From Mucilaginibacter phenanthrenivorans (GTDB taxonomy: Bacteria > Bacteroidota > Bacteroidia > Sphingobacteriales > Sphingobacteriaceae), in the NCBI RefSeq assembly GCF_024721155.1, contig NZ_JAHVAP010000002.1:124001-188000 (forward strand): DNA of 64,000 bases, given 5' to 3'. Shown here in pieces: positions 57,801 to 64,000 of this stretch. Both the position numbers and the translations under genes were made by a program. The notes below the pieces were generated by a model. It searched no databases, had not been told where the DNA came from, and saw only the letters and a program-made list of their open reading frames with translations. Every line of letters starts with the position of its first letter. The stretch's first letter is position 1.

Positions 57801-58268
57801 ATGATTGCAAAAACCGAAATAACAGATCAAAATCAATTCTTCGTGACCGGCATTTCGGTAAGGACGACCAATAAGGATGGGCAGTCGGCTAATGATATTG
57901 GCGGGTTGTGGACCCGTTTCATGAATGAGAACCTGTTGCAGCAAATTCATGGCAGATTATCGGATGATATTTATTGTGTTTACACCGATTATGAATCCGA
58001 CTATACCGCGCCTTACACGGCCATATTGGGATGTGCAGTTGGTTCGCCTGGTGATGTACCTGATGAATTTACAGGCTTAACTATTCCCGCCGGGGAATAT
58101 ATAGCGTATCATCTATCAGGCGAGTTCCCTGCTAACGTCGGTGAGGCCTGGCAGGAGATATGGGCGAGTAATATTGACAGGAAATATACGGCTGATTATG
58201 ATTTTTATAAAGCAGGCGCCAACAGTTTTGCGGAGACTGAAGCGAGGATTTATTTGGCGGTGGGATAA
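57801..58268 (+). CDS. GyrI-like / effector-binding domain protein
   Basis: The 155-aa product has the AraC-effector-binding (GyrI-like) fold: FFVTGISVRTTNKDGQSAND, IGGLWTRFMNENLLQQIHGR, DIYCVYTDYESDYTAPYTAI, then IPAGEYIAYHLSGEFPANVG and EARIYLAVG. The fold binds small amphipathic ligands and occurs both in multidrug-sensing regulators and alone. This one has no DNA-binding part. It may act as a small-molecule buffer or be an orphan ligand sensor. Confidence 0.88.
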   Translation: MIAKTEITDQNQFFVTGISVRTTNKDGQSANDIGGLWTRFMNENLLQQIHGRLSDDIYCVYTDYESDYTAPYTAILGCAVGSPGDVPDEFTGLTIPAGEYIAYHLSGEFPANVGEAWQEIWASNIDRKYTADYDFYKAGANSFAETEARIYLAVG

Positions 58269-58304
58269 TGCCGACCAGACTACGGATTATTTATCGCGTG
58301 TTTC

Positions 58305-58422
58305 GCGCAGGCCTGCGACCTGCGCTGTTGTATTTAGCCCTTTCAGGGCTTTGAACGCGTGGTAAACCTTAATTACTGGCCCTGAAAGGGCTCGACATAT
58401 TAGCGCAGGTCGCAGGCCTGCG
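58305..58422. repeat. GCAGGCCTGC / AGCCCTTTCAGGGCT nested hairpin (family L)
   Basis: The outer arms GCGCAGGCCTGCGACCTGCG and GCGCAGGTCGCAGGCCTGCG are inverted. Inner arms AGCCCTTTCAGGGCT and GGCCCTGAAAGGGCT are both palindromic and inverted. The element lies between two convergent genes (GyrI-like and a small minus-strand gene). It may act as a terminator, but its GC content is much higher than the surroundings. Confidence 0.85.
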
Positions 58423-58475
58423 TTATTGGCGTTTATATGAGATTCTTCGAAACCCGTCGCTATGGAAAGGTCGCG

Positions 58476-58769
58476 TTATATAGCAGCTACCAGCTTACTT
58501 AGATCACCATCAGTAATTACTACATCTCCCGCTTTTGCAGGGTAATACTTTTCCAATATCATCTTCACCAGCAAATAGCTTTGGGTTGATTGCAGGGGCG
58601 GTGTTGATAGCTCATTGATGATCGAACCGATCAGTTGATTCTTTTTGGTTTGATATTGATTGATCAACAGCAGTGACGTTTTTTCTTTCTTACTGGCGGA
58701 AATTAAATCGTCCGTTTTTTTAATCTCTTCCATCAAATCTATCAACTGGAACAATTTAACTTTCTTCAT
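58476..58769 (-). CDS. Small helical protein, function unknown
   Basis: In this 97-aa protein nearly all residues are in predicted helices (KLFQLIDLMEEIKKTDDLIS, KKEKTSLLLINQYQTKKNQL, YLLVKMILEKYYPAK), with a short end AGDVVITDGDLSKLVAAI. It may form a coiled-coil pair. I do not recognise a family. It is followed by the GC-rich nested hairpin and is transcribed in the same direction as the dihydroorotase gene upstream, 52 bp away. Confidence 0.6.
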   Translation of the reverse strand: MKKVKLFQLIDLMEEIKKTDDLISASKKEKTSLLLINQYQTKKNQLIGSIINELSTPPLQSTQSYLLVKMILEKYYPAKAGDVVITDGDLSKLVAAI

Positions 58770-58821
58770 TTGTGCTTTTATTCTGCAATTGCAGCCTTTA
58801 ATTATAATTAACTTAAACGAA

Positions 58822-60156
58822 TTATCTTGTAAAACTCAGTCGTTTACCGGCTTCACCTTCAACCAGGCTTCCGTTGGCCCACACAACATTGCCCGATACA
58901 ATGGTATAGGTGATTTTTGATTGAAAGGTTGTGCCCTCAAACGGGCTCCATTTACATTGATATAAAAGGTTGTCCTTGTTTACCTTCCATGGCGAATTTA
59001 AATCTACCAGTGCAATATCGGCCCAATAGCCTTCACGAATAAAACCGCGTTTTTCTATTTGAAAGCAAATGGCAACATTATGCGCCATTTTTTCGGCGAT
59101 CTGTTCCAATGTGATTTTTCCCTGGTGATAAAGTTCCAGCATGGCAGGCAGGGCGTGTTGTACCAATGGTCCGCCGGATGGGGCCTGCAGGTAGGGCAAT
59201 GATTTTTCCTCTAAGGTATGTGGGGCGTGGTCAGTCGCTATTACATCAATGCGGCCGTTTAACACAGCTTTCAAAATGCCTTCACGGTCGGACGCTTTTT
59301 TTACAGCTGGGTTCCATTTTATAAGGTTGCCTTTTGTTTCGTAGTCTGCATCGCTAAACCAAAGGTGATGAATACATGCTTCGGCGGTAATTCTTTTATC
59401 TTTTAATGGGATGGAATTATCGAACAGGTAAGTTTCTTTTTCGGTTGAGATATGCAGAATATGCAATCGCGTGTTATGCTTTTTTGCCAGGTCAACCGCC
59501 ATCGACGACGAGATATAACAAGCCTCAGCGCTGCGAATCTTTGGATGCAGCCTTACCGGGATGTTTTCGCCAAGCAATTGTTTGTAATGTTCAAGGTTGC
59601 TCTTTATAGTAGCCTCGTCTTCGCAATGGGTAGCAACAAGCATCGGCGATTGGGAAAAGATCCTTTCTAAGGTTGTCGGGTTGTCCACCAGCATATTCCC
59701 GGTTGAAGAACCCATAAAAACTTTAATACCGCAAACTTTGGCAGTGTCGGTCTTTAATACCTCTTCGATATTGTCATTAGAAGCACCCATGAAAAACGAA
59801 TAGTTGGCCAGTGAAGTACGTGCTCCAATATCATATTTGTCCTGTAAAAGTTCCTGCGTAAGCGTGTTTGGGACGGTGTTTGGCATCTCCATAAATGAGG
59901 TGATCCCACCGGCAACAGCAGCTCTTGATTCTGAATAAATATGTGCTTTGTGCGTCAGTCCGGGTTCACGGAAATGCACCTGGTCGTCAATACAGCCGGG
60001 GAAAAGATATAATCCTTCGGCGTTTATTTCTTTGTCAGCAGCCTTGTTGATCTGCTTGTCAATTTGCTCGATATACCCGTCATTTATAAAAACGTCAGCA
60101 ACAAATTGCTGATTTTCGTTTACTATAGTGGCTGCTTTTATAAGGATTGTAGACAT
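58822..60156 (-). CDS. pyrC: Dihydroorotase (class I) with QxH in place of HxH
   Basis: The 444-aa amidohydrolase interconverts N-carbamoyl-L-aspartate and dihydroorotate in pyrimidine synthesis. Motifs visible: CIDDQVHFREPGLTHK (55-70), where H61 and R63 are present but the first metal His of the usual HxH is Q59; K145 in GIKVFMGSS for the carbamylated Lys; H177 (ATHCEDE); H235 (LHILHIS); and D309 with H310, H313 (ATDHAPHT). GGITSFMEMPNT and GNLIKWNPAV complete the fold. Activity is probable because the other ligands are intact. A TATCTTTG box ends 4 nt before the ATG. Confidence 0.9.
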   Translation of the reverse strand: MSTILIKAATIVNENQQFVADVFINDGYIEQIDKQINKAADKEINAEGLYLFPGCIDDQVHFREPGLTHKAHIYSESRAAVAGGITSFMEMPNTVPNTLTQELLQDKYDIGARTSLANYSFFMGASNDNIEEVLKTDTAKVCGIKVFMGSSTGNMLVDNPTTLERIFSQSPMLVATHCEDEATIKSNLEHYKQLLGENIPVRLHPKIRSAEACYISSSMAVDLAKKHNTRLHILHISTEKETYLFDNSIPLKDKRITAEACIHHLWFSDADYETKGNLIKWNPAVKKASDREGILKAVLNGRIDVIATDHAPHTLEEKSLPYLQAPSGGPLVQHALPAMLELYHQGKITLEQIAEKMAHNVAICFQIEKRGFIREGYWADIALVDLNSPWKVNKDNLLYQCKWSPFEGTTFQSKITYTIVSGNVVWANGSLVEGEAGKRLSFTR

Positions 60157-60160
60157 GCAG

Positions 60161-60168
60161 CAAAGATA
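60161..60168 (-). promoter_or_regulatory. Predicted -7 box of the dihydroorotase gene (leaderless type)
   Basis: TATCTTTG on the minus strand is a perfect TAnnTTTG, then CTGC, then ATG 60156. Transcription should start at the ATG. Confidence 0.6.
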
Positions 60169-60170
60169 GG

Positions 60171-60341
60171 GATTAGTCCGAAAGTCGGACCGGGATTAAC
60201 AGATTTTAAGGATTACTATGGGATTTCCATCCGCTTAATCTTTAAAATCTGTTAAATCCTGGTCAAAATCCGTTAATTCCGGTCAAATTCTCAGACGGAC
60301 TTCAATTCGCATATCCGCACATCAAACATCCGCACATCCGG
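60171..60341. repeat. Repeat cluster between pyrC and the beta-barrel gene
   Basis: It contains AGTCCGAAAGTCGGAC (family C palindrome, 60176-60191), then AACAGATTTTAAGGATT with its inverted match TCTTTAAAATCTGTTAAATC, then the words TCCGCACATCAAACATCCG, CACATCCGG. Most of the 186-bp gap between these two minus-strand genes is repeat. Confidence 0.65.
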
Positions 60342-60342
60342 C

Positions 60343-60984
60343 TTATTTTCTTCCCCAATAATAGTTCAACCCAAAGGAGATATTATCATTAAGGCCCAGG
60401 TGAAAGGTACTGTCTTTTGTTTGGTAATCAAGGTTATAAGCCAGACCGCCAAAACCAAGGTTAACACCAAGTTTTTGGGTGGGGAAAAATACAAAGTTTG
60501 GCGTAGTGCCGATGCTGAACGTACCGTATTTAAAGTAAGTGGTATTGTTTAAAGTGCTGATGCCTAGTTCAGGGAAAAAGCCAAACTTGTCGCTGATCAT
60601 GCAATAGTAGCGGGCGTGAACACCAATGCCGGCTACATCTGTGTGGTATTTATCGCTTGAAACATAATTATCTGCGCTATTGGTATAGGAGAAATAATTT
60701 GATGTTTCGGTGCCTGAATTACGCGAGTAAACCGCTTGTACGCCGATAGACCACTTATCGCTGATAAAAAAGCCGATTTCGGGGCGGATGCTCAGGTTGC
60801 CAATTTTGCTGGTTACGTAATTGGTGTAACCCTCGCTATAATCAATAACGCTCGACGAGCCAAAGCTGCTGTAATCATAGCTTACGCTGCCGCCAAGGTA
60901 AAATGTGCCTTTGGTAGTTTGTGCAGATGCTGCAGTTGAAATTGAAATAAGTAAAATAAAGAAAGCAAGTAGTTTTTGTTTCAT
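60343..60984 (-). CDS. Outer-membrane beta-barrel protein
   Basis: From ATG 60984 the product has 213 aa; the longer frame from 61149 is mostly repeat sequence and is rejected. The signal peptide MKQKLLAFFILLISISTAASA ends at AQ. The mature part alternates strands and short turns (YLGGSVSYDYSSFG, ISDKWSIGVQAVYSRNSG, GVHARYYCMIS, LGVNLGFGGLAYNLDY, ISFGLNYYWGRK) and fits the OMP_b-brl fold. It is likely in the outer membrane. The function is unknown. Confidence 0.85.
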   Translation of the reverse strand: MKQKLLAFFILLISISTAASAQTTKGTFYLGGSVSYDYSSFGSSSVIDYSEGYTNYVTSKIGNLSIRPEIGFFISDKWSIGVQAVYSRNSGTETSNYFSYTNSADNYVSSDKYHTDVAGIGVHARYYCMISDKFGFFPELGISTLNNTTYFKYGTFSIGTTPNFVFFPTQKLGVNLGFGGLAYNLDYQTKDSTFHLGLNDNISFGLNYYWGRK

Positions 60985-61070
60985 GTGATTAAAATTTGGT
61001 GCAAGATAAACCGATAGTTTAATTAATACGCAATGTATAGACGAATAGCTACAATGTGTCGATGAAATTC

Positions 61071-61217
61071 TTCTAGTCGGGAAAGTCAGTAAAGTCCGAA
61101 AGCCAGTAAAGACGAATGTACTGAACTTTTTAAAAACTAACTTAATCAACCCAATCTAACTTATTCAACTCAATCAACAACTTTCGGACTTCCGGTCTTT
61201 CCGGCTTCCGGACTCCT
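61071..61217. repeat. Nested repeat: family C arms around a family B arm
   Basis: The left family C arm (61074-61118) has CGGGAAAGTCAGTAAAGTCC. The middle (61131-61176) has TAACTTAATCAACCCAATC, TAACTTATTCAACTCAATCA. The right family C arm (61178-61217) has ACTTTCGGACTTCC and CGGCTTCCGGACTCC. The C arms pair, so the B arm sits in the loop. It ends 9 nt before the helicase promoter box. Confidence 0.7.
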
Positions 61218-61226
61218 AAAAAACCC

Positions 61227-61234
61227 TATCTTTG
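61227..61234 (+). promoter_or_regulatory. Predicted -7 box of the DEAD-box helicase operon (leaderless type)
   Basis: TATCTTTG is a perfect TAnnTTTG. It ends 4 nt (CGCC) before ATG 61239. No clear -33 TTG is seen. Confidence 0.6.
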
Positions 61235-61238
61235 CGCC

Positions 61239-62585
61239 ATGGCAGTACCTTTTGAAGATTTTAAATTTAACCGGCAAATTTTAAATGCCATTGCCGATGC
61301 CGGTTATACAGAGGCTACGCCAATCCAGCAAAAAGCTATCCCGCCAATTTTAAACGGGCAGGATGTAATGGGCATTGCACAAACCGGAACGGGTAAAACT
61401 GCGGCCTACGTCTTGCCTATATTGATGAAGCTTAAATATGCCCAGGGCGAGAACGCCCGTGCGCTAATTGTTTCGCCAACGCGGGAGCTGGCCATGCAGA
61501 TTGAGGAAAATGTAAAGGCCTTTGCTGCCAATACCGACTTAAGGGTTGTGGTATTATATGGCGGCCTTGGTCCCAAAACGCAAATAGAACAGCTAAATAA
61601 GGGATGTGATATTATTGTAGCTACCCCGGGGCGTTTTATGGACCTTTACCTGGCAGGCCATATCGTTACCAAAACATTCCAGGTATTGGTATTGGATGAG
61701 GCCGACAAAATGATGGACATGGGCTTTATGCCGCAGATAAACCGCATTTTGGAGGTTGTACCGGTAAAGCGGCAGAACCTGCTTTTCTCGGCAACCATGT
61801 CTGACAAGATTCACGAGCTTTCGAATAATTTCCTGGAATTCCCGACTATTATAGAAGTTACGCCACAGGCAACGCCGGCGCAAACGGTTAACCAGCATTT
61901 GTACTATGTGCCGAATGTTAAAACCAAGATAAACCTGCTTAAAAAGCTGCTGGATGTTGAGGACGATATCAAAAAGCTCATTATCTTTTGCAAAACCCGT
62001 GTAGCTGCCGAAGACGTTTATAAGTTTTTACTGCGCAAGTTTGGCGAAAAGGAAGTAAAGGTATTACATGCAAATAAGGGGCAAAACACCCGTATCAATG
62101 CTATCAACGCTTTTAAGGCTGACGAAGTAAAGATCCTTGTGGCAACAGATGTGGCATCGCGGGGTATTGACGTGAGCGATGTTAGCCACGTAATAAATTT
62201 TGATGTACCGGTTGTGATTGAGGATTATGTGCACAGGATAGGAAGAACCGGCAGAGCGTATCAATCGGGCGAGGCCATTACATTTTGCGGTCCGGCTGAA
62301 GAATATTACCTGCGTAAGATTGAAAAGCTGATCAAACAAAGCATCCCCGTTTCATCTATTCCCGATGATGTGTTTATTGAAGAAACACCTTACGACGAGA
62401 AACAGGACCAGGCCAGGGAGATAGATATGCAGAAGCGGAAGGACGATCCCGACTTTAAAGGCGCCTTTCACGAAAAGAAAACCCTGAATCAGCATAAGAA
62501 ATTTGAAGCTGCCAAAGCGAAAGCAACCGGCAAGCCAAATCTGAAAAGAACCAAATCGCCAAAATCATACAGGAAGAAACATTAA
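61239..62585 (+). CDS. DEAD-box RNA helicase
   Basis: At 448 aa this helicase has the full motif set: Q motif with Q30 (ATPIQQKAIP), motif I AQTGTGKT (47-54), motif II DEAD (VLDEADKMMDMGF), motif III SAT, motif V ATDVASRGIDV and motif VI HRIGRTGR. The C-terminal tail of about 70 residues is basic (KATGKPNLKRTKSPKSYRKK) and probably binds RNA. It unwinds RNA in ribosome assembly or cold adaptation; RhlE type is most likely. A promoter box lies 4 nt before the ATG. It heads an operon with three small genes at 2-8 bp spacing. Confidence 0.96.
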   Translation: MAVPFEDFKFNRQILNAIADAGYTEATPIQQKAIPPILNGQDVMGIAQTGTGKTAAYVLPILMKLKYAQGENARALIVSPTRELAMQIEENVKAFAANTDLRVVVLYGGLGPKTQIEQLNKGCDIIVATPGRFMDLYLAGHIVTKTFQVLVLDEADKMMDMGFMPQINRILEVVPVKRQNLLFSATMSDKIHELSNNFLEFPTIIEVTPQATPAQTVNQHLYYVPNVKTKINLLKKLLDVEDDIKKLIIFCKTRVAAEDVYKFLLRKFGEKEVKVLHANKGQNTRINAINAFKADEVKILVATDVASRGIDVSDVSHVINFDVPVVIEDYVHRIGRTGRAYQSGEAITFCGPAEEYYLRKIEKLIKQSIPVSSIPDDVFIEETPYDEKQDQAREIDMQKRKDDPDFKGAFHEKKTLNQHKKFEAAKAKATGKPNLKRTKSPKSYRKKH

Positions 62586-62592
62586 TACAAAC

Positions 62593-62859
62593 ATGAAACT
62601 TAGGATTACCCCCCTGAATTTTGCCAGCGCATTCTTTTTAGTTGCTGCCGTTTACAGTTGGATTTACGGTGTGCAAATTTCAGGCACCCATTTTAAAACC
62701 ATGACGACGGCAGTTGGTTGGATCTTTATCCTGTTTGCAGTTGTAGTGTCATTTATGGATTTAATGTTCCGTAATTTCTTCCCCGAAACTAAAAAAATAT
62801 GGATTGTAGAGTTAAGCTTTATAACTTTGGCGGCTATATTATTTTTACTTGTTAAATAA
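62593..62859 (+). CDS. Small membrane protein, function unknown
   Basis: This 88-aa protein has three hydrophobic segments: residues 8-24 (PLNFASAFFLVAAVYSW), 35-57 (TAVGWIFILFAVVVSFMDLM) and 70-87 (IVELSFITLAAILFLLV). It has no known domain. It begins 7 bp after the helicase stop and ends 7 bp before gldC, so it is in the same operon. A role near the GldC protein is possible, but not shown. Confidence 0.75.
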   Translation: MKLRITPLNFASAFFLVAAVYSWIYGVQISGTHFKTMTTAVGWIFILFAVVVSFMDLMFRNFFPETKKIWIVELSFITLAAILFLLVK

Positions 62860-62866
62860 CCATTAG

Positions 62867-63199
62867 ATGAAGACTGCTGAAATAAAGCTTACGATACAAC
62901 TTGACGATGACAATGTTCCCGAAAATATTATGTGGGAATCAACAGATGCACAAAATAAAGAGGCGTTGCCCGTTAAATCAATGATGCTGGCCCTTTGGGA
63001 TCAAAACTATAAAAACACACTGCGTATTGACCTTTGGACAAAGGATATGCCCGTAGATGAAATGAAGCGGTTCTTTTACGAAACCCTGCAAACTATGGGT
63101 GATAGCTTTTTACGCGCAACCGGCGAAACCAACATTGTAGAGGACCTGCGCGATTATTGTGCCCACTTTGCTGAAAAAATGGAAATTAGTCAAAAATAG
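62867..63199 (+). CDS. gldC: Gliding motility-associated protein GldC
   Basis: This 110-aa protein matches GldC throughout: KTAEIKLTIQLDDDNVPENI, WESTDAQNKEALPVKSMMLA, LWDQNYKNTLRIDLWTKDMP, VDEMKRFFYETLQTMGDSFL, TGETNIVEDLRDYCAHFAEK. GldC was found through gliding mutants of Flavobacterium and is broadly kept in Bacteroidota, including non-gliders, so a motility role here is not certain. The location in a helicase operon is common for this gene in the phylum. Confidence 0.95.
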   Translation: MKTAEIKLTIQLDDDNVPENIMWESTDAQNKEALPVKSMMLALWDQNYKNTLRIDLWTKDMPVDEMKRFFYETLQTMGDSFLRATGETNIVEDLRDYCAHFAEKMEISQK

Positions 63200-63201
63200 A
63201 A

Positions 63202-63636
63202 ATGCGCCTCAATACCTTATTCTCATTAACCGGTTTTATTATCCTGGTTGCCGGTACCTGGTGCCCGGTTTTACATCCAATTATTGGAAATTGGGACGTT
63301 TATGATGGTAACAAACCATATGGCATCACTATATTACTTGTAGCCTTGATTGGTATTATCGGTTCCGTATTTAGCCAGGTGAAAATTACCCGCTTTGCAG
63401 CCTGGGCATCCCTGTTCCTGGTTGTTGTATTTTACCTGCTTGCTTTGTTAAAAGTTCATACCTCTTTTAATTTCATCCCGTTCAGATCGGTAGCTGAATA
63501 TTTGAGTGGGAAAATAAGATTCAAATGGGGCTGGTATTTATTGTTCGGCGGGCCTTTATTGGCCATTGCAGGTGTGCTTTTTAGCAGACGACCGGCATTC
63601 ACAAATAATATTGAGGCCGCCGCAAAACAAAATTAG
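63202..63636 (+). CDS. Four-span membrane protein, function unknown
   Basis: The 144-aa protein has four hydrophobic spans at about 5-22, 45-60, 67-88 and 110-128. It ends with a basic tail (FSRRPAFTNNIEAAAKQN). A conserved-looking loop (PIIGNWDVYDGNKPYGITIL) lies between spans 1 and 2. No family is recognised. It begins 2 bp after gldC, which makes it the last gene of the helicase operon. Its role is unknown. Confidence 0.75.
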   Translation: MRLNTLFSLTGFIILVAGTWCPVLHPIIGNWDVYDGNKPYGITILLVALIGIIGSVFSQVKITRFAAWASLFLVVVFYLLALLKVHTSFNFIPFRSVAEYLSGKIRFKWGWYLLFGGPLLAIAGVLFSRRPAFTNNIEAAAKQN

Positions 63637-63733
63637 CAGCTTATTGTAATAATGTCTTACAATTGCTTGCTAATCAAATAAGTATATTAAAAATAAAATT
63701 TTAACATATTTGTATCTCTAAAAAACAGTCTGC

Positions 63734-64000
63734 ATGTTAAACTTTTCTTTCCGCCAGCAGGTATTTGCCGGTTTTGCTGTGTCAGTAATTTTGGTGTTAT
63801 TAGTTGGAACCTTATCATACAAAAGTATTAACCAGCTTGAGGGTGACTCGAACATGGTTGAGCATACCCAAAAGGTGATAAAAACCTCAACAGACCTGTT
63901 ACAATTAATGATTGATGCTGAAACCGGTATGCGCGGATTTATCGCTACAAATAAGCCTTCATTCCTTGATCCGTATAATGCAGCGCTGCCTAGTATCAAG
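63734..64000 (+). CDS. CHASE3-domain membrane sensor, N-terminal part only (3' end cut off)
   Basis: The first 89 codons are in the window. FRQQVFAGFAVSVILVLLVGT is a membrane segment, followed by a periplasmic helical part, LLQLMIDAETGMRGFIATNK, whose D-E-T-G-x-R-G-F/Y motif is the CHASE3 signature. Such domains sit in front of histidine kinases or diguanylate cyclases, so the remainder is probably a sensor kinase. ATG 63734 follows an AT-rich leader. No stop is reached before the window edge. Confidence 0.85.
   Translation, partial: MLNFSFRQQVFAGFAVSVILVLLVGTLSYKSINQLEGDSNMVEHTQKVIKTSTDLLQLMIDAETGMRGFIATNKPSFLDPYNAALPSIK

Noticed and set aside
60985..61149. 55-residue N-terminal extension of the beta-barrel protein
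   Set aside because: It translates part of the repeat before the helicase gene and would hide the signal peptide.
1..64000. tRNA, rRNA, insertion sequences or prophage
   Set aside because: I looked through the gaps and found no cloverleaf, rRNA segment, transposase, integrase or phage structural gene.

Overview
The window comes from a Bacteroidota chromosome, most likely the family Sphingobacteriaceae and plausibly Mucilaginibacter or a close relative. The signs are a gliding-motility-type GldC, several families largely confined to this phylum (DUF6600, DUF2027-Smr, DUF4199, DUF6067, DUF3472, a DUF2723 glycosyltransferase), many secreted glycoside hydrolases, near absence of Shine-Dalgarno sequences, and promoters of the Bacteroidota type (TTG about 19-21 nt before TAnnTTTG). 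The genus is an inference. I saw no rRNA, tRNA, CRISPR array, transposase or prophage gene. The region is ordinary chromosome with an unusual load of small intergenic hairpin repeats.

Layout. 1-8.9 kb: a truncated DUF6600 protein with a Gln-rich repeat tail, a 2-oxoglutarate/Fe(II) oxygenase, cysS, a secreted NTF2-like protein and a 1018-aa multi-span glycosyltransferase. 9-12.6 kb: a type III polyketide synthase followed by an ICMT-type methyltransferase, then two membrane proteins. 12.7-19.3 kb: a GH29 fucosidase, the lysine genes lysC-lysA with an SDR, a lipoprotein and a HAD hydrolase. 19.3-24 kb: two candidate small RNAs, a cold-shock protein, a YtxH protein, an M1 peptidase and DUF2027-Smr. 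24-28.4 kb: two secreted carbohydrate-related proteins (DUF6067, DUF5077-DUF3472). 28.4-36.4 kb: a VapBC-like toxin-antitoxin pair, a Crp-family regulator, a hydrolase, an AlkZ-like protein, a small oxidoreductase cluster with an AraC regulator, and a histidine kinase. 36.6-46 kb: envelope and glycan genes (TolB-like, polysaccharide deacetylase, dual-specificity phosphatase, acyltransferase, GT39-like transferase, GH20, GH30-like) and ferritin. 46-51 kb: small proteins, a methyltransferase and a GH13 amylase. 51.8-58.3 kb: CutC, a Tat-exported glycosylasparaginase, a membrane-anchored LuxR regulator, and a WYL regulator with DoxX and EVE genes. 58.4-64 kb: dihydroorotase, a beta-barrel protein, and a DEAD-box helicase operon with gldC. 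A CHASE3-like sensor is cut by the right edge.

What stands out. (i) More than a dozen intergenic inverted repeats of several families. Many end within 3-25 nt of a start codon, usually with the G-poor arm on the coding strand just before the ATG. One copy lies in frame inside lysA and adds about 27 residues. (ii) A compact 67-nt two-hairpin RNA with its own promoter and terminator at 22.7 kb, and a second structured, terminator-ended region at 19.4 kb. (iii) Five genes whose perfect TAnnTTTG box ends only 4-5 nt before the ATG, which predicts leaderless or nearly leaderless mRNAs. (iv) A type III PKS plus methyltransferase pair that probably makes methylated alkylpyrone or resorcinol lipids. 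(v) An 18-bp palindromic site present twice, in opposite orientation, around the amylase upstream region. All functional statements rest on sequence motifs read by eye; no database search was run.
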